A stretch of DNA of 64,000 nucleotides from Butyrivibrio sp. WCD3002 (GTDB lineage: Bacteria; Bacillota; Clostridia; Lachnospirales; Lachnospiraceae): NCBI RefSeq assembly GCF_000424265.1, contig NZ_AUJO01000005.1:1-64000 (forward strand), written 5' to 3'. Shown here one piece after another: positions 1-7,982 of this stretch. The notes under the pieces were generated by a model that saw only the letters and a program-made list of their open reading frames with translations, did not search any database and was not told where the DNA came from. A program made the position numbers and the translations under genes. How positions within the stretch are numbered: the stretch's first letter is position 1; the number at the start of each line of letters is the position of its first letter.

Positions 1-86
1 GGTAGTGTCTAATCGACACTCCTTTTTTCTTTATAAATCCTCTATTTTTCGGGAGTTCAAAATAAAAAGAGCATTGACCTCCCTTT

Positions 87-95
87 TGGTATAAT
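87..95 (+). promoter_or_regulatory. Extended -10 promoter of the transposase gene
   Basis: TGGTATAAT at 87-95 is a TGn-extended -10 element, 35 bases before the transposase start. The nearby TTGACC at 74-79 is only 10 bases from the -10 and so cannot be its -35. Transcription would start near 102. A ribosome site AAAGGA lies at 121-126. Confidence 0.5.
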
Positions 96-130
96 GTTAA
101 CGACCAAGAAAACATCCCGCAAAGGAAACA

Positions 131-1588
131 ATGCTCGTGAACATTATACTTTATTTACTTGAAATCATCCATCAGCTCTATCAACAAAACTGCTGGTTGA
201 TCAACTTTATCTGTAGATATATTCCGCTTAAACAGTGGGCTTATGAGGATTCTCATTCTCCCAAATATCAAAAATTTAAGATTGATAAGCTCCCTTTGAT
301 TCTGAATGTAGAGCCCTGGGATTACAGGGATTTCATGGCTTACCTTCAGTGGCGTTACCCGGATGACAAGCCCATCAAACCTATACGGCGTCGTTCTGAA
401 TGTGACATTCCCGATGATTGCAAATGTCCAAGGTGCAACGCTCCCAAAATATACCTTTACAAGAATAATGGCTCTAAAGGCCAGCTCCAGTGTAAGGTAT
501 GCCAGACGCTTTTCTCACCCGAGGATAACCGTCATACTTCACTTAAGCTCAGATGTCCGTACTGCACTCACACTCTTGTTCCAAAGAAAGATCGTAAGCA
601 TTTCATCGTTCACAAATGTGTTAATCCCAAATGTCCTTACTACCTGAGCAATCTCAAGAAGGTTGATAAAGAAGATCTTGACGAAGACTATGGCAAGAAC
701 AAATATAAGCTTCATTACATCTACCGTGAGTTCACGATAGATTTCTTCAAGATGGATATAACCACACTTCCTAAGAATGCTTCATCCCTTAAGTTCACAA
801 AGAACAATGCATATATCATGTCCCTATGTCTAACCATGCATGTTAATCTTGGCTTATCACTACGTAAGACTTCCCATGCTCTCAAGGATCTGTACGATAT
901 TTCTGTTTCACATCAGCAGGTGGCAAACTATTGCAAGACTGCAGCTTTGTGTATAAAGCCGTTTGTTGATACTTACCCTTACGAAAAGGGATCTGTATTC
1001 ACTGCCGACGAAACTTATATCAAGGTCCTTGGTATAAAAGGCTTCATCTGGTTCATCATGGATGCCGCCAGCAGGGCTATAGTCGGATATCAGGTATCAG
1101 ACAACCGTGGTGTCGGTCCATGCATCATGGCTATGCGCATGGCCTTTCAGCATCTTAAGGAACTACCTAAGAACTTCAGATTCATAGCTGATGCTTACAG
1201 CGCCTACCCTCTGGCTGCTCAGCAGTTTCTTATCAATGCTGGAGAAAAGTTCAAGTTCGATATCACACAGGTTTTAGGTCTTACGAACGATGATGCAGTA
1301 TCTGCAGAGTTCCGCCCGTACAAACAGATGATTGAACGACTCAACCGCACTTACAAAGAATCCTACCGGCCTACCAATGGCTTTAATAACTACGATGGTG
1401 CCAACTACGATCTCGCATTATGGGTTGCGTACTACAACTTTCTTCGGCCGCATAAACACAATGGTTTCAAGCCACCTGTCTTAGATGATATGGTCATGAA
1501 TGCTGGCAACATGCCTGGTAAATGGCAGATGCTGATAATACTTGGTCAACAGACCATTCTCAACATCCAACAGGGTGCAACCGCATAA
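131..1588 (+). CDS. IS6/IS240-like DDE transposase with N-terminal zinc ribbons
   Basis: A 485-residue transposase that would cut and join the ends of its own IS. The N-terminal part is hydrophobic. Residues about 98-185 hold two cysteine clusters (CPRCNAP with QCKVC; RCPYC with CVNPKCPYY), read as zinc ribbons for end binding. The catalytic core shows the DDE triad: D in TADETYIKV, D in IADAYSAYP and E in MIERLNRTYKES, the order seen in IS6/IS240-type enzymes. HKHNGFKPP near the C-terminus is also typical. The frame is intact, so the element may be active. The start is supported by AAAGGA six bases upstream. Family placement is inferred from motifs only. Confidence 0.85.
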   Translation: MLVNIILYLLEIIHQLYQQNCWLINFICRYIPLKQWAYEDSHSPKYQKFKIDKLPLILNVEPWDYRDFMAYLQWRYPDDKPIKPIRRRSECDIPDDCKCPRCNAPKIYLYKNNGSKGQLQCKVCQTLFSPEDNRHTSLKLRCPYCTHTLVPKKDRKHFIVHKCVNPKCPYYLSNLKKVDKEDLDEDYGKNKYKLHYIYREFTIDFFKMDITTLPKNASSLKFTKNNAYIMSLCLTMHVNLGLSLRKTSHALKDLYDISVSHQQVANYCKTAALCIKPFVDTYPYEKGSVFTADETYIKVLGIKGFIWFIMDAASRAIVGYQVSDNRGVGPCIMAMRMAFQHLKELPKNFRFIADAYSAYPLAAQQFLINAGEKFKFDITQVLGLTNDDAVSAEFRPYKQMIERLNRTYKESYRPTNGFNNYDGANYDLALWVAYYNFLRPHKHNGFKPPVLDDMVMNAGNMPGKWQMLIILGQQTILNIQQGATA

Positions 1589-1593
1589 AACGG

Positions 1594-1812
1594 AGCGGAA
1601 CCGTTGTCAAGGAAAACGTGGAATACCGAAGCGGCAGCGCCGCGAGGATATGCCGCGAAAGTTCCTTGACATAAGGTTCACGGATAATCCTGATACATTG
1701 GTCAGCAAGTGTGCTTGCTGGCCTGCTTCCGGCGAGGACGGGTGCGGGCAGAGCCCGCTTAACGGGTCAAGGGACTGGTCCCTTGCAGGTTCTTAGGGCG
1801 GAGCCCTAAGCC
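1594..1812. repeat. Array of four hairpins downstream of the transposase gene
   Basis: Four successive inverted repeats fill this non-coding stretch. GTCAAGGAA (1606-1614) pairs with TTCCTTGAC (1662-1670) and encloses GCGGCA/TGCCGC. GCGGGC (1744-1749) pairs with GCCCGC (1753-1758). AAGGGAC (1769-1775) pairs with GTCCCTT (1778-1784). CTTAGGGC (1792-1799) pairs with GCCCTAAG (1803-1810). The last three are tight, GC-rich and nearly contiguous. Whether they belong to the IS or to an independent repeat cannot be decided here. I see no convincing gene in 1589-1897. Confidence 0.6.
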
Positions 1813-1858
1813 CTCGGAGAGCTTGTCGGTATCAATATCTACATTTTCAAGGTTCTTT

Positions 1859-1886
1859 TGAGCCTTTTTTCTTTGGCTCATTTTTC
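1859..1886 (+). terminator. Possible terminator facing the esterase gene
   Basis: TGAGCC (1859-1864) pairs with GGCTCA (1875-1880), followed by TTTTT on the plus strand. It would stop transcription leaving the IS before it reaches the convergent esterase gene. The six-pair stem is weak. Confidence 0.4.
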
Positions 1887-1897
1887 CATAGCAGACT

Positions 1898-2713
1898 TTA
1901 CACTATCCAGAACTCAAGTCTCTGGCTGTTTCTGGTGCCGGGCTCAATACCTGCAAGGAATGAAAAAGCAGGATCAAGCATTTCTTCCCAGGTATCAAAG
2001 TCGTGATTACCAACAGTTTCCCAGTTTTCGAAAGGAATATTTGCATCGTTAAGCGCCTTGCGGAAGGCCTTAACCTGACCGTCTACAGCAATATCTCTGT
2101 CTCCGCAGCCGATGAAAAGCTCGGGAAGCTTTGATTTATCCGCTTCCTGATAGCCCTTAATGATGTTCCAGGGGCTGTTGTCGTATTCTTCTTTGGTTCC
2201 GAACATATTGGCAAACTCGCCGGTTCCAAAGCCGCCCTCATTGGGATGTCCCATGAGCATATAAGGGTCAGCTGCGGGAGAAAACGCCGCAACCTTAGAG
2301 AAAACATCACTGTATCTAAGGCCGTTTAAAAGCGCACCGTAGCCGCCCATGGAAATACCTGCGATATAAGTGTCCTCTCTTTTATCTGAAAGCCTGAACA
2401 TATCTCTGGTTCTTGCAATCAGCTCTTCACCCACAAACTTGCTGTAATTGGCATTTCTCTCGGGATGATCCACATAAAATGCGTTCTGTCCGTTGGGAAT
2501 GACTATTGCAAGACCTTTGAGCTCAGCCTGTTTTCTTATGCTGAGCATGGTGTAAAGGCTTGTGTAATCAGCGCTGTATCCGGGAAGGAAATAAACCGTC
2601 TTATAGGGCGGCTCAGCATCTGAGCCAAAGGGGCCTCTCTCCGGCATGAAAACAGCCATTGATACGTTCTGAAAAAGTGTCTGTGATATAAAATGAACTT
2701 CTGAAAATGACAT
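1898..2713 (-). CDS. Alpha/beta-hydrolase serine esterase (CE1/tributyrin-esterase-like)
   Basis: A 271-residue alpha/beta-hydrolase expected to remove acyl groups (acetyl or similar) from sugars. It has no signal peptide, so it acts in the cytoplasm. The nucleophile elbow GISMGG lies near residue 118, the acid is probably in GCGDRD near 203, and the histidine is in GNHDFDTW near 235. It is the last gene of the ABC/esterase cluster. Its ATG overlaps the TAA of the preceding esterase by one base (TAATG), which implies coupled translation. The C-terminal tail of about 20 residues after the last helix is longer than in the next paralogue. The true substrate is unknown. Confidence 0.85.
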   Translation of the reverse strand: MSFSEVHFISQTLFQNVSMAVFMPERGPFGSDAEPPYKTVYFLPGYSADYTSLYTMLSIRKQAELKGLAIVIPNGQNAFYVDHPERNANYSKFVGEELIARTRDMFRLSDKREDTYIAGISMGGYGALLNGLRYSDVFSKVAAFSPAADPYMLMGHPNEGGFGTGEFANMFGTKEEYDNSPWNIIKGYQEADKSKLPELFIGCGDRDIAVDGQVKAFRKALNDANIPFENWETVGNHDFDTWEEMLDPAFSFLAGIEPGTRNSQRLEFWIV

Positions 2714-3519
2714 TATTTATCTACCTCACCAAGTACCCACTCAACGCCGTTAAATACATACTTATTCCAGAAATTCCAGTCATGGATTCCGGGGCCCTCT
2801 TCATACTTGAGGTTAGCGCCGTTTTCTTCGAAAAATCTTCTCATGATCTGATTGTTTTCATAGAGGAAATCCTCTGTTCCGACTGCCATGTAGATTGCAG
2901 GAATATCCTTTCCGCTCTCCTTAAGGCGTGTGTAAAGAACCTCGGGATTGTTGTCGGACTGCTCTACTGTTGCCAGATCGCCGAAAACTTCGTGGTAGTA
3001 TTCATAGTTTGCAACTTCGTTGGATTCACCGGGCTTAATGTGAGCGATCTCATGGATGATAAGCGCTGATGAAAGAGCAACGATTCCGCCAAAAGTCTCA
3101 GGGAATGCAAGTCCTGTGTGAAGCGCACCAAAGCCACCCATTGAAAGTCCGCCGATAAGGGTATCCTCTCTCCTATCTGAAAGGCCGAAGAGCTTTCTTG
3201 TGAACTCAACAACTTCTTTTCCTGCAAAAGTGCAGTACTGGCATCCTGTAGCCTTGCGATCCAGATAAAAATTGTTACCGGTTGTGATCATGATAACCGC
3301 AAGATTGTATCTGAATGCGATGTCCTCAGCTACTCCGTTATACTCCCAATCGCTCTCATTTCCTGAATATCCATGCAATAGATACAAAGTCTTCATAGGT
3401 CTCTTGTAGTGAGGATTATCACCAAGCATCATCACCGGAACATCCGCCGGAATCACATACTTGATATTAACCTGTCCCCCCTGTGCTGCCGAAAAAAATC
3501 TTAAACTTCCTGTTGCCAT
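2713..3519 (-). CDS. Alpha/beta-hydrolase serine esterase, second copy
   Basis: A 268-residue cytoplasmic esterase of the same fold as its downstream neighbour. Early in the chain LLHGYSGNESDW forms the oxyanion-hole region. The nucleophile motif is GLSMGG near residue 123, the acid is in VGTEDFLYE near 215, and the histidine is in IHDWNFW near 246. The HDWxxW ending is typical of the esterase D/CE1 group. The start follows AAGGAG in the leader. It sits between two other esterases, suggesting that the three act on different acyl groups or positions of one imported substrate (inference). Confidence 0.87.
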   Translation of the reverse strand: MATGSLRFFSAAQGGQVNIKYVIPADVPVMMLGDNPHYKRPMKTLYLLHGYSGNESDWEYNGVAEDIAFRYNLAVIMITTGNNFYLDRKATGCQYCTFAGKEVVEFTRKLFGLSDRREDTLIGGLSMGGFGALHTGLAFPETFGGIVALSSALIIHEIAHIKPGESNEVANYEYYHEVFGDLATVEQSDNNPEVLYTRLKESGKDIPAIYMAVGTEDFLYENNQIMRRFFEENGANLKYEEGPGIHDWNFWNKYVFNGVEWVLGEVDK

Positions 3520-3597
3520 ACTTACCTTCTCCTTCTCTTTTTATTTTTTGCTTCCCAACCGGATGAAAAAGCCTTCTCTTCTGCGGTGTGGAAAGTT

Positions 3598-4728
3598 TTA
3601 TTTAAAAATCAGCTGCGCGAAATCACGCAGGCACATTCTCCATACATTCCAGTCGTGTGTTCCCTCGTAGATCTGCCTCGTGCAATTTATGCCATGCTCC
3701 CTGCAGAACTCATCATCTGATAAAAAGTGCTCCATGAAGGGATCCGCTTCACCTATTGCCCTAAAAAATGTATTGAAGCTATTGTTGAACTTCTCTGTAT
3801 CCTCCATTGCCTTAAGATGCTGATCCTTGCTGAGCTCATGGCAACTCATATCAAGCTCGCTGCTGCTTATCCAGTCTCTTAAAAAGCCGCTGAAAATTCC
3901 TGCTTCCGAGAACATCTCAGGATGATTGCACACGATCATCGAGGTCTGAATGGAACCCATGGAAAGTCCCGCCATGCCGCGGTTTTCCCTACTTCCGCCA
4001 ACATGGTATTTGCCCTCTATAAATGGTATCACATCTTCGATGAGCATGGGTTCAAAAAGAAGATGATCTACGATGTGAGCAGTATTAACTGCCTCTTCGC
4101 CGGAAGCCTTTGTACCTTCCTCTGATACCTTTTTCTGCACCATTCCGTTGTTCATGACAATTACAAAAGGTACAGCTTTTTTCTCTGCAATAAGGTTATC
4201 CATGATAAGATTTGCTTTTCCGGAAATGGTCCAGCCAAGCTCGTTCTCACCGTGACCGTGCTGCAGATAGAGTACAGGATAGATTTTATCCGGGTTCTCG
4301 TCATATTCTGCAGGGGTGTAGACCATGCAGCTCTCCCATTCACCTGTCACCTTCGAGAAAAAATATTCCTTCCGAACGCTGCCGTGGGGAACATCCTTTA
4401 ATGCATAGAAATCCTCACCTTCCACAGGCAGCTCAATGCAGTTATAAATCCTGCTGTAGCCGTAGGTTACTGGCAATACTGCTTCCAATGTCTCTCTTCC
4501 ATCCACAATAATCTGAACATAGTTGATGGCTGACTTAAATGGCAGCCTTATCTCCCAAATATCATCACCTGTGTTTGTAAAATCAAAAATCGCCTCTGCA
4601 TAAGCCATCTGGACCTTGGCAGCCCCTGCCTCTTTTAATCTGATATAGTACTTACCATCGCGCTTAACAAGCGGCGCCGGCCTTCCGTCATAAGGCAGTA
4701 CATCATTAAAGCATAAACCTGCATTCAT
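3598..4728 (-). CDS. Two-domain carbohydrate esterase (E-set domain plus CE1-like esterase)
   Basis: A 376-residue protein. Residues about 1-115 form a beta-rich N-terminal region resembling the early-set/CBM48-type domain found in front of Fes- and XynZ-type esterases. The catalytic domain follows, with YLQHGHGENELGW, the nucleophile in GLSMGS near residue 254, and the histidine in THDWNVW near 358. There is no signal peptide, so it should act inside the cell on imported oligosaccharides, probably removing acetyl or feruloyl-like groups. It is the first of three consecutive esterases. The start is preceded by AGAGGTGA. Substrate assignment is inference. Confidence 0.85.
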   Translation of the reverse strand: MNAGLCFNDVLPYDGRPAPLVKRDGKYYIRLKEAGAAKVQMAYAEAIFDFTNTGDDIWEIRLPFKSAINYVQIIVDGRETLEAVLPVTYGYSRIYNCIELPVEGEDFYALKDVPHGSVRKEYFFSKVTGEWESCMVYTPAEYDENPDKIYPVLYLQHGHGENELGWTISGKANLIMDNLIAEKKAVPFVIVMNNGMVQKKVSEEGTKASGEEAVNTAHIVDHLLFEPMLIEDVIPFIEGKYHVGGSRENRGMAGLSMGSIQTSMIVCNHPEMFSEAGIFSGFLRDWISSSELDMSCHELSKDQHLKAMEDTEKFNNSFNTFFRAIGEADPFMEHFLSDDEFCREHGINCTRQIYEGTHDWNVWRMCLRDFAQLIFK

Positions 4729-4811
4729 CTCATTTCACCTCTGCATGTAATAGTTTTATCAGGCTTCACCGGGCTGAAAATCTCTCGCCCGTTCTTTTTC
4801 CGGCTTAGAGT

Positions 4812-5684
4812 TCAATCTTTGAGCTGATACTTCCACATATCAACATTTGGAACGTACTTTACAGGCACTTTTCCCTCGGTGATATCTGTAAGCCAGTCTA
4901 CAGCGTATCTAGCACCAAGCTGCTCCCAGTTGTAATGACCGATATTGAAGCAGGCCATGTTTTTACCAAAAGAAACCGCGTCTCTTATGTAGGAAAGCAG
5001 GTTCCACTCGATGATCTCGCCGGGAATGATAGCATCGATATGCTCTTTTTCAATTGCTCTGATAATCTCAGTAGAATAGTCTGTGTAGTAACCATCCTTT
5101 TCGCTGGCAGGAATAAATGCATCAGGGAAAATATGTCCGACAATTGCTATTCTCTTGATCTTATCATCAGGTCTTCCGATGTATCTTGTGCCGTTCATCT
5201 CGTTTTTCTCGATGAATTCTCTGTTGATCTCCTCGACAGTTCTAGCCTCCGGGAACTCGATAAGATAGCCGAAGGGAACCTTATCGTGGGTTCCGACAAG
5301 ATAGTCCTCCCAGCCCATGTATTTCAGCACACCTGTAAAAATGCTGTCAGGTCTGTGTGCATGCATATGATCATGATCTCTGTAGATAACAATGCCATTA
5401 TCCTCAAGAAGCTTCTTCTTTTGCTCATATACTTCGCATTCGAAATCTGCCTTCCACTCTGAAAAATCGGGAGTCAGATAGTATGTAGGCTCATGAACAT
5501 ACAGGAAGTTATAGCCAAGCTCTATAGTTTTTCTGATTACTTCGATATTGGGAACTAATGCCGAAACCACACCGGTACACTCCACATCAGGATTTCCGCA
5601 CTTAATCCCATCACATCCATCATAATCCGGTCCCAAATCCGGATGATACTTATTCACTGCATCAATTATCTCTGAAATTTTCAT
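4812..5684 (-). CDS. NIF3-family dinuclear metal protein
   Basis: A 290-residue protein of the NIF3 (GTP cyclohydrolase I type 2-like) family. The N-terminus has DGIKCGNPD followed by VVSALVPNIEVIRKTI and FLYVHEPTYY, matching the family's first metal-site block. RDHDHMHAH gives the second histidine cluster, and GEIIEW with GHYNWE gives the C-terminal block. The family binds two metal ions; its reaction is poorly defined. I place the start at 5684, where GGAGGT precedes ATG, rather than at an ATG 72 bases upstream without a ribosome site. Placement between sugar permeases and esterases suggests a role in processing the imported compound, perhaps as a hydrolase (inference). Confidence 0.8.
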   Translation of the reverse strand: MKISEIIDAVNKYHPDLGPDYDGCDGIKCGNPDVECTGVVSALVPNIEVIRKTIELGYNFLYVHEPTYYLTPDFSEWKADFECEVYEQKKKLLEDNGIVIYRDHDHMHAHRPDSIFTGVLKYMGWEDYLVGTHDKVPFGYLIEFPEARTVEEINREFIEKNEMNGTRYIGRPDDKIKRIAIVGHIFPDAFIPASEKDGYYTDYSTEIIRAIEKEHIDAIIPGEIIEWNLLSYIRDAVSFGKNMACFNIGHYNWEQLGARYAVDWLTDITEGKVPVKYVPNVDMWKYQLKD

Positions 5685-5787
5685 GTCTACCTCCGCTCTC
5701 GCTAATTTTTTCACAAGGAAGTTCCGCTCTCGCTTCGCTCGCCGGAACACGTTCACACTAGGCTCGAAAAAACCTCACCAAGTGTTC

Positions 5788-6726
5788 TCAGCCCTTCACA
5801 GCACCTACGACAACGCCCTTAACAAAGTATTTCTGCACAAAAGGGTAAATCACAACAATAGGTAGTATGCCAATCACTGCCATTGACATTCTTACGGCGT
5901 TGCTTGGAAGCTGGACTGCGCCTGTGCCCACAGCTACACTGGCTGCTCCGCTTTTCAAGTATTGTATGTTATTCATAATCCTGATAAGCAGGTTCTGAAT
6001 ACCATAGTACTGCGGTTTCTGTATGTAGTACAGAGCATTTACCCAGTCATTCCAATAAGTAAGTGCTGTAAAGAGTGAAATTGTTGCAACCGTCGGAACA
6101 GCCAGCGGGAAAATAATCTTGAAAAAGATAGTAAGCTCGCTTGCACCGTCGATCTGCGCTGATTCAATAAGTGCATCCGGAATACTGTTTGCATAGTAAT
6201 TTCTAACGAGGAAAATATTGAAGGCCCCGCAGAGGTAATTAGGCAAAATCAGTGCCCAGATAGTGTTTTTGATGTTAAAAAGCTGAGTCCACATCATGTA
6301 AGAAGGAACCACACCGCCGTTAAACAGCATTGTAAAAAATACGAAGAACGCCAGAACATTCTTAAATCTGAAGTTCTTTCTGCTCATGGGGTAAGCGATC
6401 ATTGTTGTGATAAGCACGCTTATAAGTGTTCCCACGAGAGTTACAAGCACTGAGATGCCATAAGCTCTGAAAATTGTGGCACCCTGCTGGAACATGTATA
6501 CATAAGCATCCGTGGACCATTTTTCAGGGAAAAATGAGTATCCGTTCCTTAAAAGTGTGGTCTCGTCCGTAAAGCTTGCTATCACTATAAGGATTATTGG
6601 AAGCAGCGCCAAAACTGAAAGGAATCCCAAAACCACTGTTGATACTGCGCTGAATCTTTTTGTATCTGAAGAAACATGTAACGCGTTTCTTATTTTTTTC
6701 TCATTCATAACCATTGTATTAGCCAT
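5788..6726 (-). CDS. Carbohydrate ABC transporter permease (YtcP/LplC type)
   Basis: A 312-residue inner-membrane permease with about six membrane segments. It carries the binding-protein-dependent EAA loop (ALIESAQIDGASELTIFFKIIFPLAVP region), which docks the ATPase. The C-terminus ends in KYFVKGVVVGAVKG, a signature ending of the YtcP subfamily. It is paired with the permease encoded just upstream (11-base gap) and with the binding protein at 7983-9509. No ATPase gene is present, so a shared MsmX/UgpC-like ATPase elsewhere must power it, as is usual for this family in Firmicutes. AAGGAG precedes the start. Confidence 0.9.
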   Translation of the reverse strand: MANTMVMNEKKIRNALHVSSDTKRFSAVSTVVLGFLSVLALLPIILIVIASFTDETTLLRNGYSFFPEKWSTDAYVYMFQQGATIFRAYGISVLVTLVGTLISVLITTMIAYPMSRKNFRFKNVLAFFVFFTMLFNGGVVPSYMMWTQLFNIKNTIWALILPNYLCGAFNIFLVRNYYANSIPDALIESAQIDGASELTIFFKIIFPLAVPTVATISLFTALTYWNDWVNALYYIQKPQYYGIQNLLIRIMNNIQYLKSGAASVAVGTGAVQLPSNAVRMSMAVIGILPIVVIYPFVQKYFVKGVVVGAVKG

Positions 6727-6737
6727 TTCACCTCTCC

Positions 6738-7676
6738 TTAGAATAATGCGTTGTCTGAGTCAACCTTGCGCACAAAGGCGTTGGCACTTACAACGATGAT
6801 AAATCCGAGGACTGACTGGAAAAGACCTGCGGCTGCAGACATTCCGACGTCATTAAGTTCCATAAGACCGCGATATACGTAGGTATCGATGGTCTGAGTT
6901 GTAGCATACAAAGCACCTGAGTTCATAGGTACCTGGTAGAAAAGTCCAAAGTCAGAGAAGAAAATTCTTCCGACTGCCATAAGGCTCATGATGATAACTG
7001 TAGGCTTCAGCATGGGAAGTGTAATTCTGAAAATCTGCTGTACCTTTGATGCACCGTCAAGGCTTGCTGCCTCATAGATAGACTTGTCAATTCCTGCGAT
7101 GGCTGCCAGATAGATGATTGACTGATAGCCCGCATTTTTCCAAAGCTGAACAAATGTCAGAATGAAGGGCCAGTACTTTTTCTCCATGTACCAGGCAATA
7201 TCGTCCTTGCCGAGAGCCTTGAGGATTGAGTTGTTGATAAATCCGCTGTCTGAGTTAAGGAACGCATAAACCATGTATGCGATGATAACCCAGCTCATCA
7301 GGTTCGGAAGAAGCAGTGATGACTGGAAAAACTTGGTTCTTATGGAATCCCCTAGAGCATTTAAAAAGATCGCTATCGTTATGGCGAAAATCGTGCCAAG
7401 AACTATAAATGCCAGGTTGTAGAGGATTGTATTTCTCGTCATTACAATCGCATCACTTGTCTGGAAAAGAAATTTGAAGTTCTGAAAACCGCTCCAGGGG
7501 CTCTTCCAGATTCCCTTCTTGTAACTGAAATTCTTGAATGCAAGGAAAACTCCGAACATGGGAATATAGTTGTTGATCAGCAGATATAGGATACCCGGCG
7601 CTGCGATCAGAAGAAGCGGCCCGGATTTAGCATACTTAGTCTTAACCTTTACTTTTTTCACATCATTGTTAGACAT
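6738..7676 (-). CDS. Carbohydrate ABC transporter permease (LplB type)
   Basis: A 312-residue permease with six predicted membrane segments. LLIAAPGILYLLINNYIPMFG at the first helix is the typical LplB/YtcP-operon start. The EAA loop reads YEAASLDGASKVQQIFRITLPML. It forms a heterodimeric channel with the next gene's product. Its start follows AAGGAGATTTAAA. A separate promoter lies upstream at 7751-7808, so this gene and the downstream permease, NIF3 and esterase genes can be transcribed independently of the binding-protein gene. Confidence 0.9.
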   Translation of the reverse strand: MSNNDVKKVKVKTKYAKSGPLLLIAAPGILYLLINNYIPMFGVFLAFKNFSYKKGIWKSPWSGFQNFKFLFQTSDAIVMTRNTILYNLAFIVLGTIFAITIAIFLNALGDSIRTKFFQSSLLLPNLMSWVIIAYMVYAFLNSDSGFINNSILKALGKDDIAWYMEKKYWPFILTFVQLWKNAGYQSIIYLAAIAGIDKSIYEAASLDGASKVQQIFRITLPMLKPTVIIMSLMAVGRIFFSDFGLFYQVPMNSGALYATTQTIDTYVYRGLMELNDVGMSAAAGLFQSVLGFIIVVSANAFVRKVDSDNALF

Positions 7677-7750
7677 TTTAAATCTCCTTTACTAATACGG
7701 ATCAGGCGCCGCAAGGCTTTGTTTATGCTGCAGCATCTGTAACTGTAATC

Positions 7751-7808
7751 AGTATAGAAAAAACGGGGGCGGTTTTCTTTTAAAAACAAGCACTGAATTT
7801 TAAATTTT
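7751..7808 (-). promoter_or_regulatory. Promoter P2 with activator element upstream of the permease genes
   Basis: On the minus strand TATACT (7756 to 7751) is a -10 box. A 34-bp element at 7775-7808 lies exactly 18 bases upstream of it. The element matches the one at 9589-9622 upstream of the binding-protein gene at 30 of 34 positions, and there too the gap to the -10 is 18 bases. No -35 box is visible in either, as expected for a promoter activated by an AraC-type regulator. The YesN-like protein encoded at 9635-11320 is the obvious candidate. Confidence 0.65.
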
Positions 7809-7823
7809 GAGCGAAGGAAGGTG

Positions 7824-7900
7824 TGCCATCGGGGACGGTTCTCTTTGGCACGATGATATCGTGCCAAAGAGAACCGTCCCCAGTGGCATACAGTGGCATA
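7824..7900. repeat. REP-like palindrome, copy A
   Basis: A long inverted repeat. The left arm starts TGCCATCGGGGACGG (7824) and the right arm ends CCGTCCCCAGTGGCA (7888), with the core GGTTCTCTTTGGCAC and its complement between them. The apical stem is CGAT/ATCG around GAT. The 10-mer CAGTGGCATA is duplicated in tandem at 7881-7900. Same family as 11375-11480, 15770-15838 and 22511-22750. Confidence 0.85.
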
Positions 7901-7904
7901 TAAT

Positions 7905-7942
7905 GAAAAAGTGTTAACGGCATAAGCCATTAACACTTTTTC
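7905..7942 (-). terminator. Rho-independent terminator after the binding-protein gene
   Basis: GAAAAAGTGTTAA (7905-7917) and GGC pair with GCC and TTAACACTTTTTC (7930-7942), giving a 16-pair stem with one C/A mismatch and an ATAA loop. On the minus strand it follows the stop codon at 7983 by about 40 bases and ends in TTTTTC. It can also work in the other direction. It separates the binding-protein transcript from the P2 transcript. Confidence 0.8.
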
Positions 7943-7982
7943 GGAAGATTATGTATGAAAATAAAAATATTTAGTTGGCAAA

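Larger units (their letters stand above)
1..1588 (+). mobile_element. Insertion sequence with DDE transposase (outer limits uncertain)
   Basis: The first 20 bases hold a short palindrome, AGTGTC (4-9) and GACACT (15-20) around TAATC, of the kind seen at IS termini. It precedes a promoter and the transposase at 131. I find no clear inverted copy of this end after 1588, so the right limit is unknown; the element may extend into the hairpin-rich stretch to about 1812. It could also begin to the left of the window. Confidence 0.55.

Noticed and set aside
74..95. TTGACC and TATAAT as a -35/-10 pair of the transposase promoter
   Set aside because: The spacer is only 10 bases; the TGn-extended -10 alone explains the promoter.
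1542..1796. 84-codon open frame after the transposase gene
   Set aside because: It spans the hairpin array, is arginine- and proline-rich from palindromes and has no ribosome site.
4935..5462. 175-codon open frame on the plus strand
   Set aside because: Antisense to the NIF3-family gene, with no ribosome site or recognisable domain.
5721..5748. Hairpin GTTCCG/CGGAAC as terminator of the permease gene
   Set aside because: Six-pair stem with a 16-base loop and no U-tract; kept only as part of a repeat observation.
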